Positions 1-6,207 of a DNA stretch of 9,696 bases are shown piece by piece; position 1 is the stretch's first letter; each line of letters starts with the position of its first letter. The translations under genes were made by a program, and so were the position numbers. Location of the stretch: contig JBPRGG010000179.1 in NCBI GenBank assembly GCA_051418075.1, positions 1 through 9,696 on the forward strand. The letters run 5' to 3'. The notes beneath the pieces were generated by a model. It was given only the letters and a program-made list of their open reading frames with translations. It was not told the DNA's origin and made no database searches. The stretch comes from JBPRGG01 sp051418075. GTDB taxonomy: Bacteria > Bacteroidota > Bacteroidia > Cytophagales > Cyclobacteriaceae.

Positions 1-49
1 ATCAGAAAAAGCTCAAAAAATAGTTGAAAAGTATTATTTGGGTATTTAA
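1..49 (+). CDS. 3' end of an unidentified gene (partial)
   Basis: An open frame enters from the left edge (first full codon at base 2) and stops at TAA 47-49. The visible C-terminus reads SEKAQKIVEKYYLGI. It is lysine/glutamate rich, looks like the end of an alpha-helix, and has ordinary coding composition. It ends 10 bases before the tRNA-Asp. Fifteen residues are too few to name a family, and a chance open frame at a window edge cannot be ruled out. Confidence 0.4.
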   Translation, partial: SEKAQKIVEKYYLGI

Positions 50-59
50 GATGAAAAAT

Positions 60-134
60 GGTCTGGTAGTTCAGTCTGGTTAGAATGCCTGCCTGTCACG
101 CAGGAGGTCGCGGGTTCGAGTCCCGTCCAGACCG
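60..134 (+). tRNA. tRNA-Asp (anticodon GTC)
   Basis: A full cloverleaf can be folded by hand. The acceptor stem pairs GGTCTGG (60-66) with CCAGACC (127-133). The anticodon stem pairs CCTGC (88-92) with GCAGG (100-104) around the loop CTGTCAC, giving anticodon GTC at 95-97. The T stem pairs 110-114 with 122-126 around TTCGAGT. Base 134 is G, the discriminator expected for aspartate tRNAs. CCA is not encoded and must be added after transcription. A terminator follows within a few bases, so this is the last gene of its transcript. tRNA 3' ends are common integration sites, and the remnant recombinase and fic gene downstream fit that, but I see no second copy of the tRNA 3' end in the window. Confidence 0.97.
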
Positions 135-140
135 CAAAAA

Positions 141-180
141 ACCCTCTTAGAAGTGATTCTGAGAGGGTTTTTTTATTTTT
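141..180 (+). terminator. Intrinsic terminator after tRNA-Asp
   Basis: A 12-bp stem, ACCCTCTTAGAA (141-152) with TTCTGAGAGGGT (157-168), one G-T pair included, closes on a GTGA tetraloop. It runs into a T tract at 168-174, followed by A and more T. An A run precedes the stem, so it may also work for transcripts arriving from the right. Confidence 0.92.
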
Positions 181-367
181 GTTCTAAATATGTACTAACA
201 TTTTTATATTTTTAATTTTGGTGAGCCATACCCATTTTGTCGCCAGACAACACCGTTGTTTTTGGTGGAGCTGTCCATGGATATGATTACCAATGAAAAT
301 AGTGGTACTGCAGGTATTACTGTAATTTTCGGAAGGCACCATCACCTAAAGGGTGTAGGATCCGAAA
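181..367. other. Gene-free scar between terminator and recombinase remnant
   Basis: No convincing gene is present on either strand. The longest minus-strand frame here gives only ~40 residues without similarity that I recognise. The stretch separates the tRNA-Asp terminator from the broken end of the recombinase fragment, so it is probably the residue of a deletion or of element excision. Confidence 0.5.
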
Positions 368-469
368 TCAAGCAATTACAAGGATCTCGCAACTTTCTTT
401 TTGAAGTGCTTCTACTTGAAGATCTAAATTCTGATCTTTGGTACTAACACGGGCATATCCTATTTTCAT
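368..469 (-). pseudogene. Serine recombinase (resolvase/invertase), N-terminal fragment
   Basis: From ATG at 469-467 the minus strand reads MKIGYARVSTKDQNLDLQ followed by VEALQKESCE. This is the hallmark start of the resolvase/invertase (Hin/Pin/Tn3-type) catalytic domain, including the nucleophilic serine in the YARVST motif (residue 9) and the downstream DQ.LDLQ..AL pattern. Similarity ends after about residue 28, and a TGA follows at 370-368, leaving 33 codons. Intact family members have roughly 180-200 residues or more, and neither other frame downstream continues the domain, so a deletion or insertion junction is more likely than one frameshift. The start lies one base past the stop of the fic gene, implying a former fic-recombinase operon. 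It cannot be an active recombinase: the rest of the catalytic domain and the DNA-binding part are missing. Confidence 0.85.
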
Positions 470-470
470 T

Positions 471-1262
471 TTACACTTTAATTTTTAATGCCCATGGCAA
501 CATCAACAAAAAATCAAGAGCCAAATCATAGTCAAGATTATTATAATGTTTGCCTAAATGAATATTCTTATAATATGATTTCCGTTTCCTATAATAATTT
601 TTTTCGCTTTGAATGAACCACGCATCCGGACCTAATTTATCAGCTAAAAACCACTTTTCAACCAACCTGGCTATTCTACCATTTCCATCTGCAAAAGGAT
701 GAATTTGCGACAATACAAGATGTATGTATGAAGCATAATAAAATATTTCATTGTAATTGAGTTTCTTTTTTCTCAATTCCTTTATATCATTAAAAAATGT
801 AGTAATTTCTTTTTCAAGCATTTCAACGGGTGCTGTATAGCAGATCACCTTTCCAGTTTTTATATTGGAAACCGTTACATTTTTATCTCTTAATTTTCCA
901 CGGGATTTAGGAGTAAGAATGTTTTTTGACAAAAGAGCATGAGCCTTCAATATTTTGGTTTTGCTTAATGTATGTTTCCTGGCATAGTCGTAAGCGTTAA
1001 TCAAATCTTCAACCTGGGTTAAATTTTTATCTATTATGCCTCCTTCCATTTCTTTGTAACGTGTATAAGAATTAAAGTCAACCCTTACTCCTTCTATCAT
1101 ACTTGAGTGAATAGCTGAACTCTCCAAATAAAACCGAAAAGTATTAACCGATAGATGGGTTTTTCTTAATCTGCTAAAATGCTTGGACAAGGTGAACGCT
1201 TGCTTTTTTTTATAAAAGCCAATAAGATGGTCAGATATTAATTCCATACACTCAAAAACCAT
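471..1262 (-). CDS. Fic family protein, class II (AMP-transferase)
   Basis: The protein has 263 residues. The Fic active-site motif HPFADGNGRIAR lies at residues 188-199 and matches HPFx(D/E)GNGRxxR fully, with catalytic H188, the Mg/phosphate-binding D192 loop and R199 intact. An N-terminal inhibitory-helix motif, S53-SMI-E57-G58, fits (S/T)xxxE(G/N), which marks class II Fic proteins, where the glutamate blocks productive ATP binding. The segment near 121-145 corresponds to the target-binding flap region. Known family members transfer AMP from ATP to a hydroxyl side chain of a target protein; the target here is unknown. No signal peptide or membrane segment is present, so it should be cytoplasmic. 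No separate antitoxin gene is visible, as expected if the inhibitory helix is built in. The start is the first ATG; a second in-frame ATG (codon 6) is possible and neither has a good ribosome site. By eye it is more AT-rich and lysine-rich than the genes to the right, which with the recombinase stub suggests horizontal arrival. Confidence 0.9.
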   Translation of the reverse strand: MVFECMELISDHLIGFYKKKQAFTLSKHFSRLRKTHLSVNTFRFYLESSAIHSSMIEGVRVDFNSYTRYKEMEGGIIDKNLTQVEDLINAYDYARKHTLSKTKILKAHALLSKNILTPKSRGKLRDKNVTVSNIKTGKVICYTAPVEMLEKEITTFFNDIKELRKKKLNYNEIFYYASYIHLVLSQIHPFADGNGRIARLVEKWFLADKLGPDAWFIQSEKNYYRKRKSYYKNIHLGKHYNNLDYDLALDFLLMLPWALKIKV

Positions 1263-1287
1263 TAAAGGGCTACAAATCTGGTACGTT

Positions 1288-1325
1288 GTTTTTTGGTAAA
1301 GGTTTTTGGTAATGTTTTTGGCTAT
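1288..1325. repeat. Short tandem repeat upstream of fic
   Basis: Three adjacent near-copies of a 12-14 base unit of the form GTTTTTGGTAA(T) lie at 1288-1301, 1302-1313 and 1314-1325; the last has GGCTAT in place of GGTAAT. They sit 26-63 bases before the fic start on the opposite strand, within its probable leader. Function is unknown; slippage of a low-complexity leader is the simplest explanation. Confidence 0.6.
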
Positions 1326-1584
1326 TTTTTGACTTCAGGTTAATTCCCCACAAAACCTGGGTTTCATGGAACAGAATATTGGCCATTCAGATCACATAAC
1401 GATCACATTAAATTGATATCCGGAAATATCGGCATTTGTAATGATGTGATATCATGGTTGAGGTTTAGATCAGATAGAGGTCAGCTGGGTATGATCTCCG
1501 GGATCCGATACCCTCCTATTTGATGGTGTCTCCCGGGATCGTTGGAGGTTTGGCAAAAGCTATCGGAGCGAATTAAGGTACTAA
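1326..1584. other. Upstream region of fic with no recognisable gene
   Basis: No intact reading frame or Bacteroidota promoter box (TAnnTTTG) was found on either strand. An imperfect hairpin is present at 1487-1513, where GGGTAT pairs with ATACCC around an inner GATC/GATC pairing. A second, related CCGGGATC string lies at 1533-1540. No T tract follows the hairpin, so it is not a standard terminator. With the neighbouring broken frames this looks like decayed DNA. Confidence 0.45.
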
Positions 1585-1799
1585 TCAAAAAACTCGACTT
1601 TCCCATTTTTCACCCTGGATGCTTCCTATCCTTTTTGCATGCAAGTCAAGGTGTGCATTTAATATTCTGCTTTTAAGTAATCTTTATTAAGCTCATTTTC
1701 ATGGCCAACAACTATATAATTCACCTGATTAACAAGGTCTTTCTCCCTTTTCCTGATCTCGAAGTAGCATGGGAATTTATTGAATAGTCTGCCGGTGGT
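1585..1799 (-). pseudogene. Decayed, frame-broken gene fragment of unknown family
   Basis: Two overlapping minus-strand open frames lack start codons but have coding-like composition. The first (1799-1659) gives 46 residues ending in NYIVVGHENELNKDYLKAEY. The second (1683-1585, another frame) gives 32 residues including RILNAHLDLHAKRIG and ending ESRVF. They overlap by about 25 bases, so one shift near 1660-1683 would join them into roughly 70 residues. An in-frame TAG at 1802-1800 blocks extension to the left. I do not recognise the family. It lies between the fic leader and the end of the caspase gene and fits a remnant of a longer gene; chance open frames are the alternative. Confidence 0.35.
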
Positions 1800-1906
1800 C
1801 TATTGGGAATGGGGGTATTGAGGTACTAAAATCCCCGACAATCAATTCTCAATCCGGCCGGTGTTTTATATATCTCCATTTAAATCTTATGTATAATTCC
1901 CATACT

Positions 1907-4162
1907 TCACTCAGCTACACTACTGTTTTCCAAAAACCTCATATCCTTCCAGGTATATTCAAAAACAGGACTTACCTCAACCTGAGGAATCTGAACTCTG
2001 TCATTCACCAACACAGATTTTCGCATAACATTGGTTCTCACAAAGTCTGCCAGTTCACCATAGCTCATCTCTCCATTTGAAATTTGCAATGCCTTTAAAA
2101 GGTAATATGTGAAAATGCCGTGTGCTTTTTCTCTGTATGGGTGTGCGGTTTGGTCTTCTGATGAGGCGGAAAACACAATTAAATTCCCAAGTACAAAGGG
2201 TGACTTTGGCTTAATTCTGACCCCTCTTGATGCTACCAGGCTCTGGTTTCTGGCCCCGCCGGTAAAACATGCATCCAGAAATACGGTGACTGTTTCTGAT
2301 TGATGCTCAGTCAATTTTTTATATACATCCTCCAGTTTTATGGCATAATCCAGGTTAGAACTGCTGACATCCACCGGTATCAGGTAGGGTTCATTACTTC
2401 CTTCCCTGGGCAATCCATGTCCTGCGTAATAGAATATAAGTCTGGCCTCTCCTTCAAACGCCTCTGAGATAGCGCTCAATCTGGCAATGGATTGCCTCAT
2501 CTGGCCTGCAGTGGCATTGGTCAAAAGTGTGATGTTTTCATTTGGAACTCCAAGTGTGCTTACCAGGTATTTCTTAAATGTGGTAGCATCCACAGTAGCA
2601 AAATCTACATTCATGTCCGTATTCAGATCCATCTGAAAAGAACTGTAATCCTCATTGCCTATTATCAGGGCAAACGTTCTGGAATTTTGCCTGTTGGTGA
2701 AAGGAATATCTACATCCACATCGGACTGACCAATTACGGTAAGAGGTTCCGTCAAAGGCCCTTCTGCAATACGACCATTAATTTTAGGTATGTCATAAAT
2801 AAAATCGTTAAAATTCAAATCCAGGGTAGAATTTGCCCTGACATGATAATCCTGGGCAATGTGATAATAAAAAACCTGATCCTTATACCTTACTTCCAGG
2901 GAATTGATTAAAAATTCATCACCGGAAATTGTGTATGCCGGATTGCCCAGCCACACCTTATCCCAATCGTCTTTCACTTCTTTTGCGAATTCCAAAGGAA
3001 CAGGCAGCAGAATGCTTTTTGCGCCTGGAACAAAAACATTAAATTTCTCATAGTCAGCTTCGTAAAGGCCTACAGTGGCCTGATCAAACCGAACATATCG
3101 TTTTGCTAAAGAGTTAATCGCATCTAATGTAAAGCTTCTGATTTGTGCTTCCCGGTTTTCCTGGGAAACCCTTTCCAGATAAGCAGAAGTTTTCTCAAAT
3201 TCACCCTTCAGCTGCCAGTCAGAATACATAGAAAATACGTAATTCTGAACCTGCTCCTCCAGAGATAATGCTTTGGTATATCTGCCCAGACCACTATATA
3301 TTGGATTTAACACCCATTTACCTTTTTTATCAATAAGTCCATACTTACCCCCCGATTTTACAACAGCATGGTCATTTGAGAAAGGAAAAGCAGCCTCAAA
3401 CTGCTCATCAATTACAAATTGGCCTGTATGGTTGATGTACCCCCATTTTTCATGCCTCTTAACTGCGGCTAATCCTTCCATAAAGTAATTGGCATCGTCA
3501 AATTCTGCCGGAATCACCAAAGATCCCTTCTGATCAATAAATCCATACTTGTTTCCGGTTTTGATAAGTGCCAGTCTCTCAGAAAATGAATAGGCTTCTT
3601 CATAATCATGTTTAATAAGCCAATTGCCATTGCGCCCGATATATCCCTTAAATCCGTTGTATACCACGTAAGCGAGACCTTCAGAAAATGGGAGTCCCTG
3701 CTCAAAGCTGTGTGGCAGAATATAATTACCATCTCTGTTGATAAAAACAAAACCATCGTCACCTTTTATTATAGCATTTCCGTCGGAAAAAGAGCTGACT
3801 ACTTTTAAGTTAGGCTCAAAATGCCATTGGCCCTTTTTATTGATGTAACCCCAGTTGAATTTACTAATCACACAGGCCACCCCTTCACTGAATGGTTTAG
3901 CATCGCTGTAATCCGGTTGTATGATCCACTGTCCATGCCGGTTAATAAATCCCCATTTGCCATAATACTTCACTGCTGCCAGACCCTCAGTAAAATAATA
4001 GACCTCTTCATATTTGTTGTCAATGATCCAGGCTCCGTCAAGGTTGATGAAACCCCATTTGCCATATTTTTTTGCAGACATCAGGTAATGATCATGCTGG
4101 GCTAAGGCTTTACTGCAATAAACTGCAGAGAAAATCAATAAGAAGAGTATGGTCTTTGTCAT
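1907..4162 (-). CDS. Secreted WG-repeat caspase-family (C14) protease
   Basis: I start at ATG 4162-4160, giving 751 residues. An AAGGGA ribosome site lies just upstream and a signal peptide (1-22, ending KALAQ) follows at once; the longer frame would need TTG at 4204. Eight WG repeats of about 34 residues occupy ~33-297 (for example YGKWGFIN, NWGYINKKG, EKWGYIN, GKYGLIDKKG). A middle region (~305-490) without a family I recognise follows. The caspase-like domain spans ~495-735: RTFALIIGNEDY opens it, the catalytic histidine is in YYAGHG (H582), and the cysteine is in FLDACFTGG (C632), in the correct order. Both residues are intact, so a cysteine protease is expected, cleaving probably after basic residues as known bacterial orthocaspases do. 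There is no membrane anchor or type IX sorting domain at the end. The signal peptide places it in the periplasm or outside. It is the last gene of the three-gene set, 31 bases after the DUF4384-like gene. Confidence 0.9.
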   Translation of the reverse strand: MTKTILFLLIFSAVYCSKALAQHDHYLMSAKKYGKWGFINLDGAWIIDNKYEEVYYFTEGLAAVKYYGKWGFINRHGQWIIQPDYSDAKPFSEGVACVISKFNWGYINKKGQWHFEPNLKVVSSFSDGNAIIKGDDGFVFINRDGNYILPHSFEQGLPFSEGLAYVVYNGFKGYIGRNGNWLIKHDYEEAYSFSERLALIKTGNKYGFIDQKGSLVIPAEFDDANYFMEGLAAVKRHEKWGYINHTGQFVIDEQFEAAFPFSNDHAVVKSGGKYGLIDKKGKWVLNPIYSGLGRYTKALSLEEQVQNYVFSMYSDWQLKGEFEKTSAYLERVSQENREAQIRSFTLDAINSLAKRYVRFDQATVGLYEADYEKFNVFVPGAKSILLPVPLEFAKEVKDDWDKVWLGNPAYTISGDEFLINSLEVRYKDQVFYYHIAQDYHVRANSTLDLNFNDFIYDIPKINGRIAEGPLTEPLTVIGQSDVDVDIPFTNRQNSRTFALIIGNEDYSSFQMDLNTDMNVDFATVDATTFKKYLVSTLGVPNENITLLTNATAGQMRQSIARLSAISEAFEGEARLIFYYAGHGLPREGSNEPYLIPVDVSSSNLDYAIKLEDVYKKLTEHQSETVTVFLDACFTGGARNQSLVASRGVRIKPKSPFVLGNLIVFSASSEDQTAHPYREKAHGIFTYYLLKALQISNGEMSYGELADFVRTNVMRKSVLVNDRVQIPQVEVSPVFEYTWKDMRFLENSSVAE

Positions 4163-4193
4163 TTGTTTTATCCCTTGAATTGAAATGGAATTA

Positions 4194-5096
4194 TCATTTA
4201 ACAATCTTCAGTTTCAGTTTCCTGTAGTAGAAGTTCACATCATTAATTCTGTTGGTTTCCAGCCATTCCTTCAGAGCCTCAGCATTGAGCGATTTTGGCA
4301 ATTCCCATCCTGAAGTTTCCTCCACGCCGGGTGGTTCCAAACCGGGTTTGTCAAATTCTCCGGGTGAAAATACCAGGCACAGGGTAATATATTCTTCCGG
4401 TTGTTCGGCAATCATAACCAGTTCATCAATCAGGTGCCTGGAAAAATCATGGTAATAGTCGTTTTCCGGCGAGAAAAAAACATACGATTTGTCAGAATCT
4501 ACAGGAACAGCATTTTGGAACCGTTCCGGCATATTTTGATAGGGCAGAATACGATATGCATCATTATTTTCTATGATGAATACGGAAAGGTAGCCATCAA
4601 CCGGAGTTTTAAAATGGAAGTACAAAGGCTGGCCTGATTCAAAAATGGAGGTACGGCAAGCTTCTTTCCTGCAATTGGTAGTAAAATAATCAAACGCAAT
4701 ATCCGGCCGGGTGAATTCACGTACCTTTCCCTGAATTTTAAGCGACATCCATAATTCGTGTGTGCTACCTTTCTCCGGGGGTTTTCTGAATTCATCCTTA
4801 AAAACCTCCCTGGTCGTTTTAAGCCACTCCCCTCTTACTTCGTTTTTGCCAAAAACCCGGAACTCCGTTTTGCCGTCTTCTACCTCTACAAATGATTCCT
4901 GTGACACATAAGTACCATATTCTCGCTCTATGGCATTGATGATGGCATGATGTCGCAGTTTTTCCTTCAGGTCGATTTTACTCATATCGTCCTCAAGCCT
5001 GAATTGGGCCTCGCCGGAAGCATCTCTGATTTTCTGGGCATAGGCACAACTCAGACTGAGAATAATTAAAACCAATATGTATTTAATGCGACGCAT
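4194..5096 (-). CDS. Secreted protein with DUF4384-like domain
   Basis: The protein has 300 residues, with a signal peptide at 1-20 (KYILVLIILSLSCAYA, cleaved before Q21). The cysteine at 17 does not sit in a proper lipobox, so type I cleavage is more likely than lipidation. Residues ~27-110 (GEA followed by a helix of the form LRHHAIINAIEREYGTYVS) recall the N-terminal domain of FlgT/LPP20-like envelope proteins. Residues ~155-245 (LYFHFKTPVDGYLSVFIIE, then ILPYQN and YVFFSPE) match the pattern of DUF4384, a beta-rich domain often found with caspase-like or kinase effectors. No catalytic residues are apparent. The gene starts 16 bases after the lipoprotein gene and ends 31 bases before the caspase start. 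A binding or scaffold role for the caspase is inference from position. The domain name is moderately sure, the function unknown. Confidence 0.8.
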   Translation of the reverse strand: MRRIKYILVLIILSLSCAYAQKIRDASGEAQFRLEDDMSKIDLKEKLRHHAIINAIEREYGTYVSQESFVEVEDGKTEFRVFGKNEVRGEWLKTTREVFKDEFRKPPEKGSTHELWMSLKIQGKVREFTRPDIAFDYFTTNCRKEACRTSIFESGQPLYFHFKTPVDGYLSVFIIENNDAYRILPYQNMPERFQNAVPVDSDKSYVFFSPENDYYHDFSRHLIDELVMIAEQPEEYITLCLVFSPGEFDKPGLEPPGVEETSGWELPKSLNAEALKEWLETNRINDVNFYYRKLKLKIVK

Positions 5097-5112
5097 CGAA
5101 GAATAGCTTTTT

Positions 5113-5766
5113 CTAAAAGTCCATCAGTTTATCCAGTTTCTCGTGCAGGATGTCTGTCTGTTCTTCAAGTTGCTTTCTGATCGCCTTTTTGGCTGCCTCC
5201 TTGGCCAGCTCATTGTTATATCCAACCCGCACGGAAGATTCTACGTTTTTATCAATTTTACGGTATATTTCGAACAGAAAGATCACCCTGCCAATTTCCT
5301 GGGCAATCACATTTTTTGATGCCGCCACCGTTTTGGTGACCGATGCCGCCTCTTCATTGTTGAGTTGATTGTTGGCAATACTGTTTTCGACCAAAGCCGC
5401 CACATTGGTCTGCACCAACCCTGCAAGTTCTAGCTTGGCCAGTTCAGTGGCTTGAAGTTTTGCCGCAGACTGGGTTTCGGCAACAGAATTACCAGTAGAA
5501 ACGATGTAGAGCGGATAGCCATCTTCATCCATTTTGTATTGGAGTTCCCAGGATTTTTCAATTTGTTTATCCATGGGCAATGCCCCTGGAGCCACATACC
5601 AGCCTTGGCGCTTAAATTGCCTGGCTTCTTTTCTTGCTTTTGAGTACGCCTTGCTTCTCATCTCCTTGGATGCAGCTTTATTCGGATCTGATGATCCACA
5701 ACTCATCATTGAACCTCCGACAATGACAGCAATTAACAATGTAATAAGTACTTTAGAAGTCTTCAT
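5113..5766 (-). CDS. LPP20-like lipoprotein
   Basis: The protein has 217 residues. A lipoprotein signal at 1-23 (hydrophobic core VLITLLIAVIVGG, then SMMSC) puts the lipid on C23, followed by GSSD, the polar/acidic type of sequence that sends Bacteroidota lipoproteins to the outer membrane surface. Residues ~84-130 (YPLYIVSTGNSVAETQSAA, then LQATELAKLELAGLVQTNV) carry the pattern of LPP20-like lipoproteins, where the protein is processed through repeated alanine-rich helices. The remainder is helical and charged, ending in a possible coiled coil (~185-217, KKAIRKQLEEQTDILHEKL). No enzyme motif is visible. It is the first gene of the set and is followed after 16 bases by the DUF4384-like gene, so it may anchor the other two exported products at the outer membrane; this is inference. 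Start chosen: ATG right before the signal peptide. Confidence 0.8.
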   Translation of the reverse strand: MKTSKVLITLLIAVIVGGSMMSCGSSDPNKAASKEMRSKAYSKARKEARQFKRQGWYVAPGALPMDKQIEKSWELQYKMDEDGYPLYIVSTGNSVAETQSAAKLQATELAKLELAGLVQTNVAALVENSIANNQLNNEEAASVTKTVAASKNVIAQEIGRVIFLFEIYRKIDKNVESSVRVGYNNELAKEAAKKAIRKQLEEQTDILHEKLDKLMDF

Positions 5767-6135
5767 CTTTATTGTAATTTAGTTTAAAATTTTAATGCAA
5801 TTATTTTGCCAAATTATTAAACCAACTTACTTACAGATTCATATTTTTGTATTTTACCAACTTAATAGCTGAAATTTTTATAAATAGTAAAATAAAATTA
5901 TATTTAACCAAGATTTTTTTATAAAAGTCTTTGCTCCACAGAAATTTTTATCTCAGGAACCACCCCGATCGGGGGAAGTCGCGATAAACTTATTCATCCT
6001 TGGTTGGATAACTTTAATACAATATAGACTGGTTGCCCTATTTGTATTAGTATACTTCCTCTCCTGAAAAGAAGGATCCCTTCCAGATTAATTTGAAAAT
6101 AAAGAGGTATCACATCAGTAGAATGCCCCCCAAAA
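5767..6135. other. AT-rich divergent intergenic region
   Basis: This separates the minus-strand caspase operon from the plus-strand hybrid kinase. No gene is supported. A perfect 12-bp palindrome CCCCGATCGGGG stands out at 5963-5974 in otherwise AT-rich sequence; no T tract follows it on either strand. A small hairpin GAAGG-ATC-CCTTC is at 6071-6083. For the caspase operon I found no exact TAnnTTTG box; the nearest is ATAATTTG on the minus strand around 5808-5815, one base off in spacing. On the plus strand TATTTTTG at 5842-5849 matches the box but has no -33 partner and lies far from the kinase. Confidence 0.5.
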
Positions 6136-6194
6136 TTGCAAATCAGGTTCATTATTTTATATTTGTGTTTTCCAAATGATGTCATTTATCGCGA
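5979..6194. repeat. 10-bp inverted repeat pair flanking the kinase promoter
   Basis: TCGCGATAAA at 5979-5988 and its exact complement TTTATCGCGA at 6185-6194 enclose about 196 bases that include the kinase promoter. The right copy lies in the kinase 5' leader, 13 bases before its start codon, and is part of an 8-bp palindrome ATCGCGAT. The pair could be two operator sites, the ends of a small non-autonomous element, or coincidence. No target duplication is evident. Confidence 0.4.
6136..6165 (+). promoter_or_regulatory. Bacteroidota-type promoter of the hybrid kinase gene
   Basis: A -7 box TATATTTG (6158-6165) matches TAnnTTTG exactly, and a -33 TTG (6136-6138) lies 19 bases upstream, the spacing typical of the Bacteroidota primary sigma factor. 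Transcription should start near 6172, leaving about 36 bases of leader before ATG 6208. Because this promoter lies inside the longer TTG-started frame, it supports the ATG start. Confidence 0.7.
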
Positions 6195-6207
6195 TTCGGA
6201 TTTGTCT

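Noticed and set aside
256..447. 63-residue plus-strand open frame after the tRNA
   Set aside because: It lies antisense to the recombinase remnant, whose similarity to the resolvase N-terminus is clear; the plus-strand product resembles nothing.
1487..1513. Hairpin GGGTAT/ATACCC as a terminator
   Set aside because: It is imperfect, has no T tract on either side, and no active gene ends beside it.
4163..4204. TTG-started 14-residue extension of the caspase
   Set aside because: The internal ATG has an AAGGGA site and begins a normal signal peptide; the extension would bury the signal peptide and overlap the previous gene.
5801..5830. Possible caspase-operon promoter on the minus strand (ATAATTTG)
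   Set aside because: The box has one base too few between TA and TTTG and no TTG at the proper distance, so I did not call it.
5963..5974. CCCCGATCGGGG palindrome as a terminator
   Set aside because: No T run follows on either strand and no gene ends nearby; it is left as an unexplained motif.
5994..6185. 63-residue minus-strand open frame upstream of the kinase
   Set aside because: It covers the kinase promoter and leader, lacks a recognisable domain or ribosome site, and lies in AT-rich DNA where such frames occur by chance.
6136..6207. TTG-started 24-residue extension of the hybrid kinase
   Set aside because: It would begin within the -33 element and contain the -7 box; the ATG at 6208 starts directly at the signal peptide.
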